A stretch of DNA of 64,000 nucleotides from Buttiauxella agrestis ATCC 33320 (GTDB lineage: Bacteria; Pseudomonadota; Gammaproteobacteria; Enterobacterales; Enterobacteriaceae). The position numbers were made by a program, and so were the translations under genes. Below are positions 44,087-52,978 of the stretch, one piece after another. A model generated the notes under the pieces. That model was not told where the DNA came from. It ran no database searches and saw only the letters and a list, made by a program, of their open reading frames with translations. How positions within the stretch are numbered: position 1 is the first letter of the stretch; each line of letters opens with the position of its first letter. The DNA is taken from positions 1-64,000 of the forward strand of contig NZ_JMPI01000029.1 in the NCBI RefSeq assembly GCF_000735355.1. The letters run 5' to 3'.

Positions 44087-45022
44087 TTAATCGCCAAGGC
44101 CTGCCGGGTTGATTTCAGATGCCGGGATTTGCTCGACGCCTTCTCCCCAGCGGTTCAGCACTTTGTTGTAATCGCCATTCTTGATGACGCCGTTGAGTGC
44201 GGTTTGCACCGGGTCAACCAGGCCACTGCCTTTCTTGAGCGTGACAGCAATATGCGCCGCTTTCGGCCAGCCACCATCCACCACGCCGACTAATTGTGTT
44301 TTCTGGGTCAACGCTGCTTTCCAGGCACCGGTTACGTTCGGTCCAAAGAAGGCATCGGCGCGACCAGACTGCAACGCGAGGGTTTGTGCGGCATCGTCTT
44401 TGGTGTAAACCGGCGTGAAAGGTTTAAGTCCTTTTTTCAGGTTCTCTGCGTTCCACGCCAGCAAAATAGATTCCTGGTTGGTGCCTGAGCCGACGATAAT
44501 GCGCAGCCCGGCAATATCTTCTGCTTTCTCAATCTTCTTAATCGGGCTATTGGCTTTCACGTAGAACCCGAGCGAATCTTTACGGTAAGTCGCAAAGTCG
44601 AATTTCTGTTTGCGATCTTTGGTGACGGTAATATTGCTGATTGCCGCATCGTATTTCCCTGATGTCACGCCCAGCGGCCAGTCCTCCCAGGAGGTCGGCA
44701 CCACGTTAAGCTCAAGCCCTAAGCTGTCTGCCACCAGGCGGGCAATATCCACTTCACTCCCCAGCAGCGTTTTGTTGTCTTCGGCAAACACCGTCAGCGG
44801 CGGCGAATTGAGTGCCGCAACCGCCACGGTAAATTTCCCCGGCACCGCAAAGCGATAGTCTTTAGGCAGTTGTGCCACCGCAGCCGGATTCACGGCGGTA
44901 TTAACAGGCGTTTTATTTGCTTCCAGGCTGACGCCAGTGCCGTTGATCGTGACCTCCTGTGCGAAGGTTTGTGCCGATGACAGTGCCAGAGCGATAGCCA
45001 GAATTAGCGATGTTTTGTTCAT
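44087..45022 (-). CDS. Amino-acid-type ABC substrate-binding protein (first copy)
   Basis: A 311-residue family 3 binding protein with signal peptide (LALSSAQTFAQE). The ligand-binding core shares KFTVAVAALNSPPLTVF and TSWEDWPLGVTSGKYDAAIS with its paralogue at 40941-41837. It lies between the flavin monooxygenase and acetyltransferase genes. In Bacillus the corresponding loci also carry binding proteins (YxeM; YtmJ and YtmK). Confidence 0.88.
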   Translation of the reverse strand: MNKTSLILAIALALSSAQTFAQEVTINGTGVSLEANKTPVNTAVNPAAVAQLPKDYRFAVPGKFTVAVAALNSPPLTVFAEDNKTLLGSEVDIARLVADSLGLELNVVPTSWEDWPLGVTSGKYDAAISNITVTKDRKQKFDFATYRKDSLGFYVKANSPIKKIEKAEDIAGLRIIVGSGTNQESILLAWNAENLKKGLKPFTPVYTKDDAAQTLALQSGRADAFFGPNVTGAWKAALTQKTQLVGVVDGGWPKAAHIAVTLKKGSGLVDPVQTALNGVIKNGDYNKVLNRWGEGVEQIPASEINPAGLGD

Positions 45023-45067
45023 AACAGGTTCTCTTTATTATTTTGATGTTTTTGTCGGATGACGATT

Positions 45068-46378
45068 TCACAAATATTGATTAACCGGACTCGCCAGCCC
45101 GAGGCTTTCACGCAGCGTGGTACCCGGATATTCGGTGCGGAACAACCCGCGGGCTTGCAGGACCGGAACCACTTCATCCACAAAGCGTGGGAAGGTGTCC
45201 GGCGTGCCGCCCTGAATGATAAAACCGTCTGCGGCATGGCTCTCAAACCACTGTTGTAATCCGTCTGCCACCTGTTGCGCGGTGCCAGAAAAGCGCGGAC
45301 GAGGCGACGCCGCTTCCAGCGCCACCTGGCGTAATGTCAGATTGCGCTCGCGGGCATTACGTTTGATTTCATCCGTGGTGCTACGGAAACTGTTCTGCCC
45401 CAAATCCCCGATATCCGGGAACGCTTCATCCAGCGGATACTGGCTGAAATCATGATGTTCAAAATAGCGACCGAGGTAATTCAGAGCATCATTAATAGAA
45501 ACCAGCGCGGCGGTGGTTTGATATTGGTTTTCAACGTCGGCGGCATCTTTACCGACAATCACGCTCACACCCTGGAAGATATGCAGATCCTCAGGCGAGC
45601 GCCCGTGATTTGCCAGTTGGCCTTTCACGTCACGATAAAAATGCTGCGCTTCTTCAAGGGTTTCATGATGGGTGAAAATAGCATCTGCATGGCGCGCGGC
45701 TAATTTTTTACCATCATCAGAAGCCCCTGCCTGAAATACAATTGGGCGACCTTGTGGGGTGCGAGAAATATTCAGCGGCCCTGCTACTTTAAAGAAATCG
45801 CCGTGATGATTTAAGGTGTGTAATTTATTCGCATCAAAAAACTGCCCGCTTTCTTTATCACGAATAAATGCATCTTCTTCCCAGGAATCCCACAGCCCTT
45901 TCACCACATCGAGATATTCATCCGCAATGCGATAACGCAGCGCGTGTTCCGGGTGTATCTCACGAGAGAAGTTCTTCGCCGAACCTTCCAGCGGCGAAGT
46001 CACCACGTTCCATCCCGCGCGGCCTTTGCTTAAATGGTCCAGGCTTGCGAACTGGCGTGCGACGGTAAAAGGTTCGCTGTAAGAGGTGGACAGCGTACCG
46101 ACCAGCCCTAAATGTGTGGTCACGCTGGCTAATGCCGACAGCACCGTGAGCGGCTCGAATCTATTCAGAAAATGCGGAATAGATTTTTCGTTAATATATA
46201 AACCGTCCGCGACAAATAAAAAATCCAGCTTCCCGGCTTCGGCTTTTAATGCTGTCTCTTTGACAAACTCAAAATTAATACTGGCATCCGCAATAGCTGC
46301 CGGGTGACGCCAGGCCGACATATTCCCGGACGCGCCATGTAATATGGTGCCCAGGCGCAATTGTCTGTTGTTTGACAT
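45068..46378 (-). CDS. FMN-dependent monooxygenase of the NtaA/SnaA/DszA (YxeK/CmoJ-like) family
   Basis: A 436-residue flavin-dependent monooxygenase of the bacterial luciferase superfamily, NtaA/SnaA/SoxA group. Recognisable segments are [13 protein letters not shown]-type [25 protein letters not shown] and [26 protein letters not shown]. In B. subtilis YxeK and CmoJ cleave the C-S bond of N-acetylated S-substituted cysteines. Position with an acetyltransferase, a deacylase and an amino-acid importer suggests the same here. It needs a reduced-flavin supplier, not found in the cluster. Confidence 0.87.
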   Translation of the reverse strand: MSNNRQLRLGTILHGASGNMSAWRHPAAIADASINFEFVKETALKAEAGKLDFLFVADGLYINEKSIPHFLNRFEPLTVLSALASVTTHLGLVGTLSTSYSEPFTVARQFASLDHLSKGRAGWNVVTSPLEGSAKNFSREIHPEHALRYRIADEYLDVVKGLWDSWEEDAFIRDKESGQFFDANKLHTLNHHGDFFKVAGPLNISRTPQGRPIVFQAGASDDGKKLAARHADAIFTHHETLEEAQHFYRDVKGQLANHGRSPEDLHIFQGVSVIVGKDAADVENQYQTTAALVSINDALNYLGRYFEHHDFSQYPLDEAFPDIGDLGQNSFRSTTDEIKRNARERNLTLRQVALEAASPRPRFSGTAQQVADGLQQWFESHAADGFIIQGGTPDTFPRFVDEVVPVLQARGLFRTEYPGTTLRESLGLASPVNQYL

Positions 46379-46395
46379 GGTGGTTCTCCAAATAG

Positions 46396-47517
46396 TTAAT
46401 TGACCAGTAGCGCCTGTTCAGCAAGTGTGGCGAAATATCTTGCTGCATCTTCTATTAATGCTTCATCCGGATTAAATGCCGAATGGTGTAAACCGTATGC
46501 GCTGGCGCTGCCAATGCTGACAAATGCGCCGGGAATGTTTTGCAAATAAACCGCGAAGTCCTCGCCGCCCATATGCAGTTCAGAGGTTTGGGTCTGATAT
46601 CCAAAATCTTGTGCGACCTGCATCGCAAAAGCCGCCCATTGTTCATCGTTGAGCAATGTTATTGGCCCGTTAAACCATTCCACTTCTATGTGTGCGCCAA
46701 ACGCACTGGCTAAACCGGCTGCAATCTCACTGATTCGTTTCTCAACGTGACGTTGAACATCGGCGTTATGGGTACGCACGGTTCCTTCGAGTTCGACGTG
46801 TTCAGGCAACACATTCCAGGTATTCCCTCCCTGAATGCGTGTGACGCTGACGACCACTGAATCCAGCGTGTCGATATTACGGCTGGCAATGGTTTGCAGG
46901 GCAATCACCAACTGGCTGGCGAGCACAATGGCATCATTCCCCTGATGTGGACGGGCCGCGTGCGCACCTTTGCCCTGCACCCGCAAAACAAAACGGTCAA
47001 CGTTGGCGTAAAACGCGCCGCCTCGGGTGGCAAAGGTGCCTACCGGTAAACCCGGTTCATTGTGCATGCCGAAAATCGCGGTCACGTTTTCCAGCGCCCC
47101 GGCTTTAATCAACGCTTTCGCGCCGGTAAAGTTTTCTTCCGCGGGTTGGAATAACAGGCGCACGCGCCCGGCCAGTTGCGATTCCCGCGCTTTTAATAAC
47201 AATGCGGCGCCGAGGATCACGCTACTGTGAACGTCATGCCCACACGCGTGCATCACCCCTTCATTATGTGAACTGAACGCAACGCCGCTGGTTTCTTGAA
47301 TCGGTAGCGCGTCAATATCCGCACGCAGCGCGATCACTTTCTCGCCCTGCCCGATTTCTGCCACCACGCCGGTCGCCAGTGAGTAAGGCAATAACCGTAT
47401 GCCAGCAGATTCCAGCCAGTGGCGTATCCGCGCGGTTGTTGCCACCTCTTCCCCCGACAGTTCCGGGTTCTGGTGGAGTTCACGCCGCCAGTCGATAAGC
47501 TGCTGTCCAAATGTCAT
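46396..47517 (-). CDS. M20-family amidohydrolase (N-acyl amino acid deacylase)
   Basis: A 373-residue peptidase-M20/HipO-like amidohydrolase. Metal-binding motifs include [32 protein letters not shown] and MGGEDFAVY. The dimerisation domain is in the middle. The start at 47517 ([21 protein letters not shown]) has AAGGGGA upstream; a 12-residue upstream extension is rejected. In the Bacillus salvage pathways such an enzyme (YxeP, SndB) removes the acetyl group to release cysteine. Confidence 0.9.
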   Translation of the reverse strand: MTFGQQLIDWRRELHQNPELSGEEVATTARIRHWLESAGIRLLPYSLATGVVAEIGQGEKVIALRADIDALPIQETSGVAFSSHNEGVMHACGHDVHSSVILGAALLLKARESQLAGRVRLLFQPAEENFTGAKALIKAGALENVTAIFGMHNEPGLPVGTFATRGGAFYANVDRFVLRVQGKGAHAARPHQGNDAIVLASQLVIALQTIASRNIDTLDSVVVSVTRIQGGNTWNVLPEHVELEGTVRTHNADVQRHVEKRISEIAAGLASAFGAHIEVEWFNGPITLLNDEQWAAFAMQVAQDFGYQTQTSELHMGGEDFAVYLQNIPGAFVSIGSASAYGLHHSAFNPDEALIEDAARYFATLAEQALLVN

Positions 47518-47527
47518 CTGCGTCCCC

Positions 47528-48550
47528 TTACCAGGCATCATGCTGTGCAGCAAAATCGAGGTGCGATATGGCAGGTTGAACGCCAGCTAACAAACGCAGC
47601 GATTGAAGACGAGCAGTTGGGTCGGCAATCGGGGTATCAATAATAAATTCGTCGATACCAAATTCTTTGCTTAATGCTGCAAGCCCGGCGTGAACCGTCT
47701 CCGCGGTGCCTTTTAGCAGTGAAGGTTCCCGGCGTTCGATTTTTTTGATGGCACTCCCGGCCTGGCGAGCAAAAGCGTGGGCCTGCACTTCACTGGCCAC
47801 ACTGACGCGCTGGCTGTTTTCCAGCTCAACACTCCAGATCTCAACAAGACTGGCCAGTTGATCCGCTTTTTCAGCGTCAGCGGCGACTATTACCTGCACC
47901 GCGACTATCGTGTCGAGCGAACTGCGGCTGCGCCATGAACTCAACACTTCGCGCATCAGGGCTTTGTCGCCATTCAGATGGGCGGCGTAGACAAAATTCC
48001 AGTTCAGGTTTGCGGCAAGCGTCGCACTTTCAAGGCTTGCACCTAACAAGAAACGGTCTGCGCTACGAGCGGGAACCGGCGTGGCACGCAGGGTTTCTTC
48101 GTCATCTTGCGCGGCAGGCAAAGAAAGCCAGTTATCAAGCTGGGCGAGTTGATCGGCAAATGAGGCTTTATCCTGCACGCCGCGCTGCAACGCTTTGGTC
48201 GAAAGCGGTAAACCGCCAGGCGCTTTACCAACCCCGAGATCAATGCGTCCCGGCGCCAGGTTCGCCAGTAAGTTGAAGTTTTCGGCCACTTTATACGGGC
48301 TGTAGTGTTGCAACATCACCCCGCCGGAACCGACACGAATACGATTTGTTTGCCCGATGATCCATGCAATAAGCAATTCCGGCGAAGGGCTTGCCAGCCG
48401 GGTGGTGTTATGGTGCTCGGCAATCCAGAAGCGGTGATAGCCCCAGGTTTCGGCCTGTTGTGCCAGATGCAACGTGTGCTTCAAAGCCTCAGCAGGCGTG
48501 TCATCCTGTGCGACCGGGATTTTATCCAACAAACTGATTCGATAAGACAT
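47528..48550 (-). CDS. Luciferase-like flavin-dependent oxidoreductase
   Basis: A 340-residue LLM-class monooxygenase of the MsnO8-type group (GYHRFWIAEHHNTTRLASPSP near residue 40; IRVGSGGVMLQHYSPYKVAENF). It is the first gene of the cluster, 10 bp before the M20 deacylase. B. subtilis CmoO/YtmO is a similar luciferase-like enzyme in the alkylcysteine locus. It belongs to a different branch from the monooxygenase at 45068-46378. Confidence 0.86.
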   Translation of the reverse strand: MSYRISLLDKIPVAQDDTPAEALKHTLHLAQQAETWGYHRFWIAEHHNTTRLASPSPELLIAWIIGQTNRIRVGSGGVMLQHYSPYKVAENFNLLANLAPGRIDLGVGKAPGGLPLSTKALQRGVQDKASFADQLAQLDNWLSLPAAQDDEETLRATPVPARSADRFLLGASLESATLAANLNWNFVYAAHLNGDKALMREVLSSWRSRSSLDTIVAVQVIVAADAEKADQLASLVEIWSVELENSQRVSVASEVQAHAFARQAGSAIKKIERREPSLLKGTAETVHAGLAALSKEFGIDEFIIDTPIADPTARLQSLRLLAGVQPAISHLDFAAQHDAW

Positions 48551-48630
48551 GCAACAAACTCGTGTTGATTAACATACCTTCATTAATAGGGATTCGCGTT
48601 ACCTGAGTGAAACAATTAATTTACATTTGG

Positions 48631-48649
48631 TTATCCAGAATCTGGATAA
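48631..48649. promoter_or_regulatory. 19-bp palindrome, candidate operator
   Basis: TTATCCAGA-A-TCTGGATAA is perfectly symmetric about one base. Its TATCC-N7-GGATA core is one base short of the E. coli K-12 HipB site TATCC-N8-GGATA. It lies 81 bp before the flavin oxidoreductase start and about 210 bp before hipB, so its owner is uncertain. Confidence 0.5.
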
Positions 48650-48712
48650 GCCGTTTTATACCCCGCCTTCAAGCTCATATATGGTCTATATTTAAAATTA
48701 AAAATAGTGATA

Positions 48713-48828
48713 AGACTTTTTATGACCTGCTAATGTCTGAAAAGACCTTAATTGACCCAATTTGATTTAATTGAGAACAAAAAGACCATTTATGATACAT
48801 TTCTGTTTTCATGGGTCATAAATAACCA
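48713..48828. promoter_or_regulatory. Repeated candidate HipB operator sites
   Basis: Three direct 15-mers share AGACY-N5-TGAYM: 48713-48727 (AGACTTTTTATGACC), 48743-48757 (AGACCTTAATTGACC) and 48783-48797 (AGACCATTTATGATA). An inverted copy lies at 48814-48828. Spacings of 30, 40 and 31 bp suggest same-face binding. The last copy sits between a possible -35 and the TATAAA at 48831. Confidence 0.5.
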
Positions 48829-48861
48829 TTTATAAAATAAAAAATACGATTGGGGTCAAAT

Positions 48862-49185
48862 ATGAACTACGACACCACCACGCTTGCAGACAAACTGCAT
48901 GCTATGGGCGAATTATTGAATGACGTTAAAAAAGCGGTGATCCTGCGGGCACAAGAATCAGACCTGGCGGTAAGCGAACACGTTATTAGTGAATCAGCCC
49001 AACTCGGGGTGCAACTCAACCAGCGCCGCAAAGAACTCGACATCGACCTGGCAACACTTGAGCTGCAAACCGGAGTATCGGCATCCACGCTCAAACGCCT
49101 GTTTAAAGATCCGGAACAGGTCAAATTTGGCACGGTATTACGCGTTGCCAATGCACTGGGTGTGAAATTATGCGCCGCCGTGTAG
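48862..49185 (+). CDS. hipB: HipB antitoxin of a tripartite HipBST system
   Basis: A 107-residue DNA-binding antitoxin, the length of HipB in the E. coli O127 HipBST system. The helix-turn-helix lies in the C-terminal half (DIDLATLELQTGVSASTLKRLFK). The start at ATG 48862 has GGGG upstream; a TTG four codons earlier is not needed. Its end overlaps hipS by 16 bp. In the three-part system HipB binds DNA and augments HipS; HipS is the main neutraliser. Confidence 0.85.
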   Translation: MNYDTTTLADKLHAMGELLNDVKKAVILRAQESDLAVSEHVISESAQLGVQLNQRRKELDIDLATLELQTGVSASTLKRLFKDPEQVKFGTVLRVANALGVKLCAAV

Positions 49186-49484
49186 AGGTCTGGTTATACG
49201 GTGAGCCGGTGGGTGAGCTGCGCCAGGACGACGGCGGTTTTGCGTTTAGCTATCGCGCCGATTATATCGGCCCGCCGCTGTCGCTCAGTTTACCGGTGCG
49301 TGTGGGTCATTTTCAAAGCCCGACACTGCCACCCTTTTTTGCCTCGCTGGCACCGGAAGGCTGGCTGAAAATGCGCTACAGCCAATTACAGCAGCGCGAC
49401 GAGCATGACCTTCTCGGGATGCTTATCGACAACGGTAAAAACCTGATTGGTGCGGTGCAACTGGTCAGCATGCAGGAGGATTAA
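49170..49484 (+). CDS. hipS: HipS antitoxin (HipA N-subdomain-1 protein)
   Basis: A 104-residue protein corresponding to the N-terminal subdomain of HipA, encoded separately. Trp65 (PEGWLKMRY) is at the position described in E. coli O127 HipS as plugging the HipT active site. It overlaps hipB by 16 bp and ends 2 bp before hipT, so the three are co-translated. It is a normal split gene, not a frameshifted hipA: hipT has its own ATG and a GGAGG site. Confidence 0.85.
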   Translation: MRRRVEVWLYGEPVGELRQDDGGFAFSYRADYIGPPLSLSLPVRVGHFQSPTLPPFFASLAPEGWLKMRYSQLQQRDEHDLLGMLIDNGKNLIGAVQLVSMQED

Positions 49485-49486
49485 CG

Positions 49487-50524
49487 ATGCGTTGCCATAT
49501 TCTTTTGACGCCGCTGGTGCAGGCTAAAGAGCAGGAGTCCGGCTATTCAACCAAAGGGCTGAAGCACCTGACTGGCTCCGGCAAAGTGAACCCGCAGCTA
49601 AGTTTTACGCGCAATGAATTTATTCATGAATTGCCCAAAGCCCAGCGCGGAATGAGCATCTCCGGCTATCAGCCTAAACTGCAAATGGTGGTGCGCGACG
49701 GTGAATTTGCCGTGGTCGAACACCAGGGCGAATACATTCTTAAACCGTCTCCGGCAGAATTCCCCTATCTGGCGGAAAACGAACACGCCACCATGACGCT
49801 TATGTCGCGGCTGGGATTTGACGTGCCGCCTCATGGGCTGGTGAGTTTTGCGCGTGAAGACAACCAAGCCACGCCAGAACTGGCCTTTGTGATCCGCCGC
49901 TTTGACAGAGACATTCAAACTGGGGCCGCGATCCACCAGGAGCAACTGGATGCGGCGATGAATGTCGGCGAAAAGTACGGTAAAACCGGCAGTGACGGCA
50001 AACAGAACGTCAGCTATCAGCAATTAGCCGAGTTTCTGACGCAACATGTGAACAGCAACCTCGCCTTTAAAATCGACCTGTTCCGGCGCATTGCTTACGC
50101 GTATCTGCTGGGCAATAACGATATGCATCGTCGCAATTTCGGGCTGATACACCCGCGTATCGGCGAGCCGACATTATCGCCGGTTTACGATTTTGTCTCG
50201 GTTGCGCCCTATCCGGCCATTTTTAGCTCAGGGTTTATGGCGCTGCCGTTACTGAGTTGCGAGGAAGGCGACCGCGAGCTAGCACCAGGTTTTAAAACTG
50301 CATATGGTGAATATCTTGGTATGGATTTCCGGGAACTCGGCCTGGCGATAGGATTGACCGACAAACTTATCGTGAAGTTATTGAGTGATTTGCAAAAAGA
50401 GAGCCGTATTGTGGAAGCGGTATATCGTGATTCGTTTATGCCACCCGAGGCGATTGACGCCACGCTGCGTTGTTACCATCAGCGGCTGGACAGGTTGATG
50501 CGCCTGGATGAAGCACCGTTGTGA
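49487..50524 (+). CDS. hipT: HipT serine/threonine kinase toxin
   Basis: A 345-residue HipA-like kinase lacking the N-terminal subdomain. The gly-rich loop carries the paired autophosphorylation serines Ser57 and Ser59 (MSISGYQPKL), at the same numbers as E. coli O127 HipT. Kinase residues include the catalytic Asp212 (NNDMHRRNFG) and magnesium-binding Asp235 (VYDFVSVA). In O127 the kinase phosphorylates tryptophanyl-tRNA synthetase and stops translation; the same target is inferred. GGAGG precedes the ATG. Two REP elements follow the stop. Confidence 0.87.
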   Translation: MRCHILLTPLVQAKEQESGYSTKGLKHLTGSGKVNPQLSFTRNEFIHELPKAQRGMSISGYQPKLQMVVRDGEFAVVEHQGEYILKPSPAEFPYLAENEHATMTLMSRLGFDVPPHGLVSFAREDNQATPELAFVIRRFDRDIQTGAAIHQEQLDAAMNVGEKYGKTGSDGKQNVSYQQLAEFLTQHVNSNLAFKIDLFRRIAYAYLLGNNDMHRRNFGLIHPRIGEPTLSPVYDFVSVAPYPAIFSSGFMALPLLSCEEGDRELAPGFKTAYGEYLGMDFRELGLAIGLTDKLIVKLLSDLQKESRIVEAVYRDSFMPPEAIDATLRCYHQRLDRLMRLDEAPL

Positions 50525-50543
50525 AACTGAAGGGTGAAAAAGA

Positions 50544-50570
50544 GTCGGGTGACGCTACGCTTACCCGACC
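50544..50570. repeat. REP element (type 1) after hipT
   Basis: A GTCGGGTGACGC / GCTTACCCGAC palindrome, a variant of the window's type 1 REP, immediately followed by a type 2 copy. Confidence 0.7.
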
Positions 50571-50585
50571 GACGATTTCAAATTT

Positions 50586-50616
50586 GTAAGGTGGATAAGC
50601 GAATGCGTCATCCACC
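50586..50616. repeat. REP element (type 2) between hipT and tsr
   Basis: A GGTGGATAAGC / GCGTCATCCACC palindrome, 15 bp from the type 1 copy. Together they form a BIME-like pair between convergent genes. Confidence 0.75.
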
Positions 50617-50638
50617 AATGACATTTACATCACGAAAA

Positions 50639-52303
50639 TCAGAAGGTTTCCCAGTTCTCGTTTGAATCGCTGACAGCGGCTTTACGATTCATCACCGGAG
50701 CGACAGTCAGTTTTGGCTCAACCTGACGGGACTCCTTTTTGGCTTCCTGACCAATACGGAACACGGCAACAGCCTGAGTCAAACGGCTCGCCTGATCTTC
50801 CAGTGCAGAAGCAGCGGCAGCAGATTCCTCAACAAGGGCAGCGTTTTGCTGGGTTACGCGGTCCATCTCAGACACCGCCAGACCGACCTGGTCGATACCC
50901 CGGCTTTGCTCATCCGATGCCGATGCGATTTCGCCCATGATATCCGTCACCCGCGTGACCGCATTGACGATTTCACCCATGGTTTCGCCCGCGCTTTCAA
51001 CCAGCGTTGAACCGGTATCCACTTTATTGACGGAATCTTCAATCAGGCCTTTGATCTCTTTCGCCGCTTGCGCGCTGCGTTGCGCCAGGTTGCGCACTTC
51101 ACCCGCCACCACCGCAAAACCTCGGCCTTGTTCACCGGCACGCGCTGCTTCAACAGCGGCGTTCAGCGCCAGGATATTGGTCTGGAAAGCGATACCATCA
51201 ATCACACTGGTAATGTCGGCAATTTTCTTCGAGCTGCCAGCGATGTCATTCATGGTACGCACCACGTTATCCACCACTTTTCCGCCCTTCTGCGCGGTTT
51301 CTGACGCGCTCAACGCCAACTGGCTTGCCTGGCGGGCGTTTTCGGCGTTCTGCTTAACGGTCGCGGTCAGCTGTTCCATGCTGGCAGCCGTCTCTTCAAG
51401 CGAAGCGGCTTGTTGCTCGGTACGGGAAGACAGGTCGTTATTACCGATAGAGATTTCGCTGGCACCGCTATAAATCGCATGTGCGCCGTTACGAACTTCG
51501 CTAACGGTGCTCACAAGCTCTGACTGCATGTGTCGCAGACTTGCCGCCAACTGGCCCATTTCATTGGTGCCATGCACATCAATGGTGTGCACCAAATCGC
51601 CATCCGCAATGTGGCGGATGTTATCAATCAAGCGATGAAGCGGTTCGATAAGCGTTTTCTTGATACCCAACCACACGGTGACAATGGCCGCGACAACCAG
51701 CGCCAGAATGACAACCAGGATCCAGATGGCCTGTGAGTAAGACTGGTTATTGTCGTCAACCGCTTCCTGATACAAATGGTCGTTTTGTTGCAGATAGTTA
51801 ACGTACTCTTTCTCAAACCCGTCCTGATACTTCTGCGTCGGCTGGTCGAAGAATTCATTAATTTTACCCGCGCCCAGCAACTGAATCAGCTCGGCCAGCG
51901 CACCATGATAAATCGCATAGTTACGCTTGATTTCATTGATGGACTCTTCGCTCTGGCGCGGATCGCGTGGCAGCACTTCATACGCGGCCCACTCTTTTTC
52001 GGCCTGCTTGAGTGACTGGCTGGCAATCAGCATCAGCTCATTGACCGTCGCACCGCTGCCGATATTGTTGGTGTCCATCATATGACGGATGCCGGCACGG
52101 TTAAGCGTGTTGCGGGTTTGCAATAACGCCACCCAGCTACCGTTGAGCGTCGACTGTTGCTGGCGAATCGTTTGCAGCACAGTGAAGTTTTCTTTGTCGT
52201 TTTTCAGCGCGTTGAAGAACAACCCGCCGGACGTCATTTGTAAAATTCCAAATAAACCCAGCACAAATAGTAGGCTGGTAACAACTTTTATACGATTTAA
52301 CAT
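50639..52303 (-). CDS. tsr: Serine chemoreceptor Tsr
   Basis: A 554-residue methyl-accepting chemotaxis protein. Membrane helices lie near 7-30 and 190-213, flanking the periplasmic four-helix sensor. A HAMP domain, methylation helices and the hairpin tip ([27 protein letters not shown]) follow. The C-terminal NWETF tail recruits CheR and CheB. The sensor is very close to E. coli Tsr, including the serine-binding region [14 protein letters not shown]. It senses serine. A FliA promoter precedes the gene, and no other motility gene lies nearby. Confidence 0.95.
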   Translation of the reverse strand: MLNRIKVVTSLLFVLGLFGILQMTSGGLFFNALKNDKENFTVLQTIRQQQSTLNGSWVALLQTRNTLNRAGIRHMMDTNNIGSGATVNELMLIASQSLKQAEKEWAAYEVLPRDPRQSEESINEIKRNYAIYHGALAELIQLLGAGKINEFFDQPTQKYQDGFEKEYVNYLQQNDHLYQEAVDDNNQSYSQAIWILVVILALVVAAIVTVWLGIKKTLIEPLHRLIDNIRHIADGDLVHTIDVHGTNEMGQLAASLRHMQSELVSTVSEVRNGAHAIYSGASEISIGNNDLSSRTEQQAASLEETAASMEQLTATVKQNAENARQASQLALSASETAQKGGKVVDNVVRTMNDIAGSSKKIADITSVIDGIAFQTNILALNAAVEAARAGEQGRGFAVVAGEVRNLAQRSAQAAKEIKGLIEDSVNKVDTGSTLVESAGETMGEIVNAVTRVTDIMGEIASASDEQSRGIDQVGLAVSEMDRVTQQNAALVEESAAAASALEDQASRLTQAVAVFRIGQEAKKESRQVEPKLTVAPVMNRKAAVSDSNENWETF

Positions 52304-52336
52304 GCTTTTTTATTCTCATGGCAACAGAAGCATATA

Positions 52337-52363
52337 GTTTCGGCAGATTTGGGCGAATCTTTA
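52337..52363 (-). promoter_or_regulatory. FliA (sigma-28) promoter of tsr
   Basis: On the minus strand TAAAGATT (52363-52356), 11 bp, then GCCGAAAC (52344-52337). This matches the sigma-28 consensus TAAAGTTT-N11-GCCGATAA at 13 of 16 positions with exact spacing. It ends 33 bp before the tsr start. Confidence 0.8.
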
Positions 52364-52389
52364 TGCTTCATTGTCGAGAATGGACGAAA

Positions 52390-52968
52390 TTAACTCCGCT
52401 CGATATCTTTCGCGGCCTGATCCAGGGTGTCGATGATTTTATACAGCGTCTCTTTGGGTAAATCGCTCTGGCCAAGTTTGGTATTGAGCGCCATTTTGAA
52501 GTTATGAATCGCGCGCTGAATCTCAGGTAAACGGCGGTTGTCACCCAGCACGCCTAACGATTCGAGCTTCGCAATGATATGCCCAAGATGTTCCTGTTGT
52601 TGCGCGAGTTCAGCCTGACCCTCTTCGGTTAACATCCAGGCTTTTTTACTGCTGTCGCCCTGCACCGCAGCGATAAATCCCATCTCCTCCAGTAACGAAA
52701 GGTTCGGGTAGATAATTCCAGGGCTTGGTACGTATTCACCTTTAGCCGTCGCTTCGATGGACTTAATCAGCTCGTAACCGTGGGCTGAGTTACCTGAAAG
52801 GAAATGCAGGATCAGCAAACGAATGTCGCTGGCATCAAACAGACGTTCGCGGCGCATGCGTGCTTTGCCTTCCATGCCGCCGTGTTCGTGGTGACCGCCG
52901 TGCAGGCCGTGTCTTTCGTGGCGTTCATGTCTGGCACAAAAGCCGTGGTGAAGATGATGGATTCTCAT
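52390..52968 (-). CDS. yqjI: Nickel-responsive PadR-family repressor YqjI
   Basis: A 192-residue regulator. A His-rich metal-binding head (MRIHHLHHGF, then HERHERHGLHGGHHEHGG) precedes a PadR winged helix (about 60-130, YELIKSIEATAKGEYVPSPG) and a C-terminal dimer helix. In E. coli nickel-bound YqjI releases the yqjH and yqjI promoters. The start at 52968 has AAGGA upstream. Here it follows yqjH on the same strand after 10 bp, while in E. coli the two are divergent. Confidence 0.93.
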   Translation of the reverse strand: MRIHHLHHGFCARHERHERHGLHGGHHEHGGMEGKARMRRERLFDASDIRLLILHFLSGNSAHGYELIKSIEATAKGEYVPSPGIIYPNLSLLEEMGFIAAVQGDSSKKAWMLTEEGQAELAQQQEHLGHIIAKLESLGVLGDNRRLPEIQRAIHNFKMALNTKLGQSDLPKETLYKIIDTLDQAAKDIERS

Positions 52969-52978
52969 ATTGGTATCC

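Larger units (their letters stand above)
48551..48861. other. Divergent regulatory region between the salvage cluster and hipBST
   Basis: 311 bp, AT-rich, without a gene. It holds a 19-bp palindrome (48631-48649) nearer the flavin oxidoreductase gene and a series of related 15-bp repeats (48713-48828) nearer hipB. Confidence 0.7.

Noticed and set aside
45052-45066. Partial REP-like GTCGGATGACGA before the flavin monooxygenase stop
   Set aside because: Only one half of the palindrome is present; too short to call as an element.
49170-50524. Frameshifted hipA pseudogene
   Set aside because: hipS and hipT each have their own ATG and hipT has a GGAGG site. Lengths and key residues match the established HipBST system.
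50544-50616. Possible CRISPR-like repeats
   Set aside because: The repeats are REP palindromes, at most two per site, without regular spacers or cas genes.
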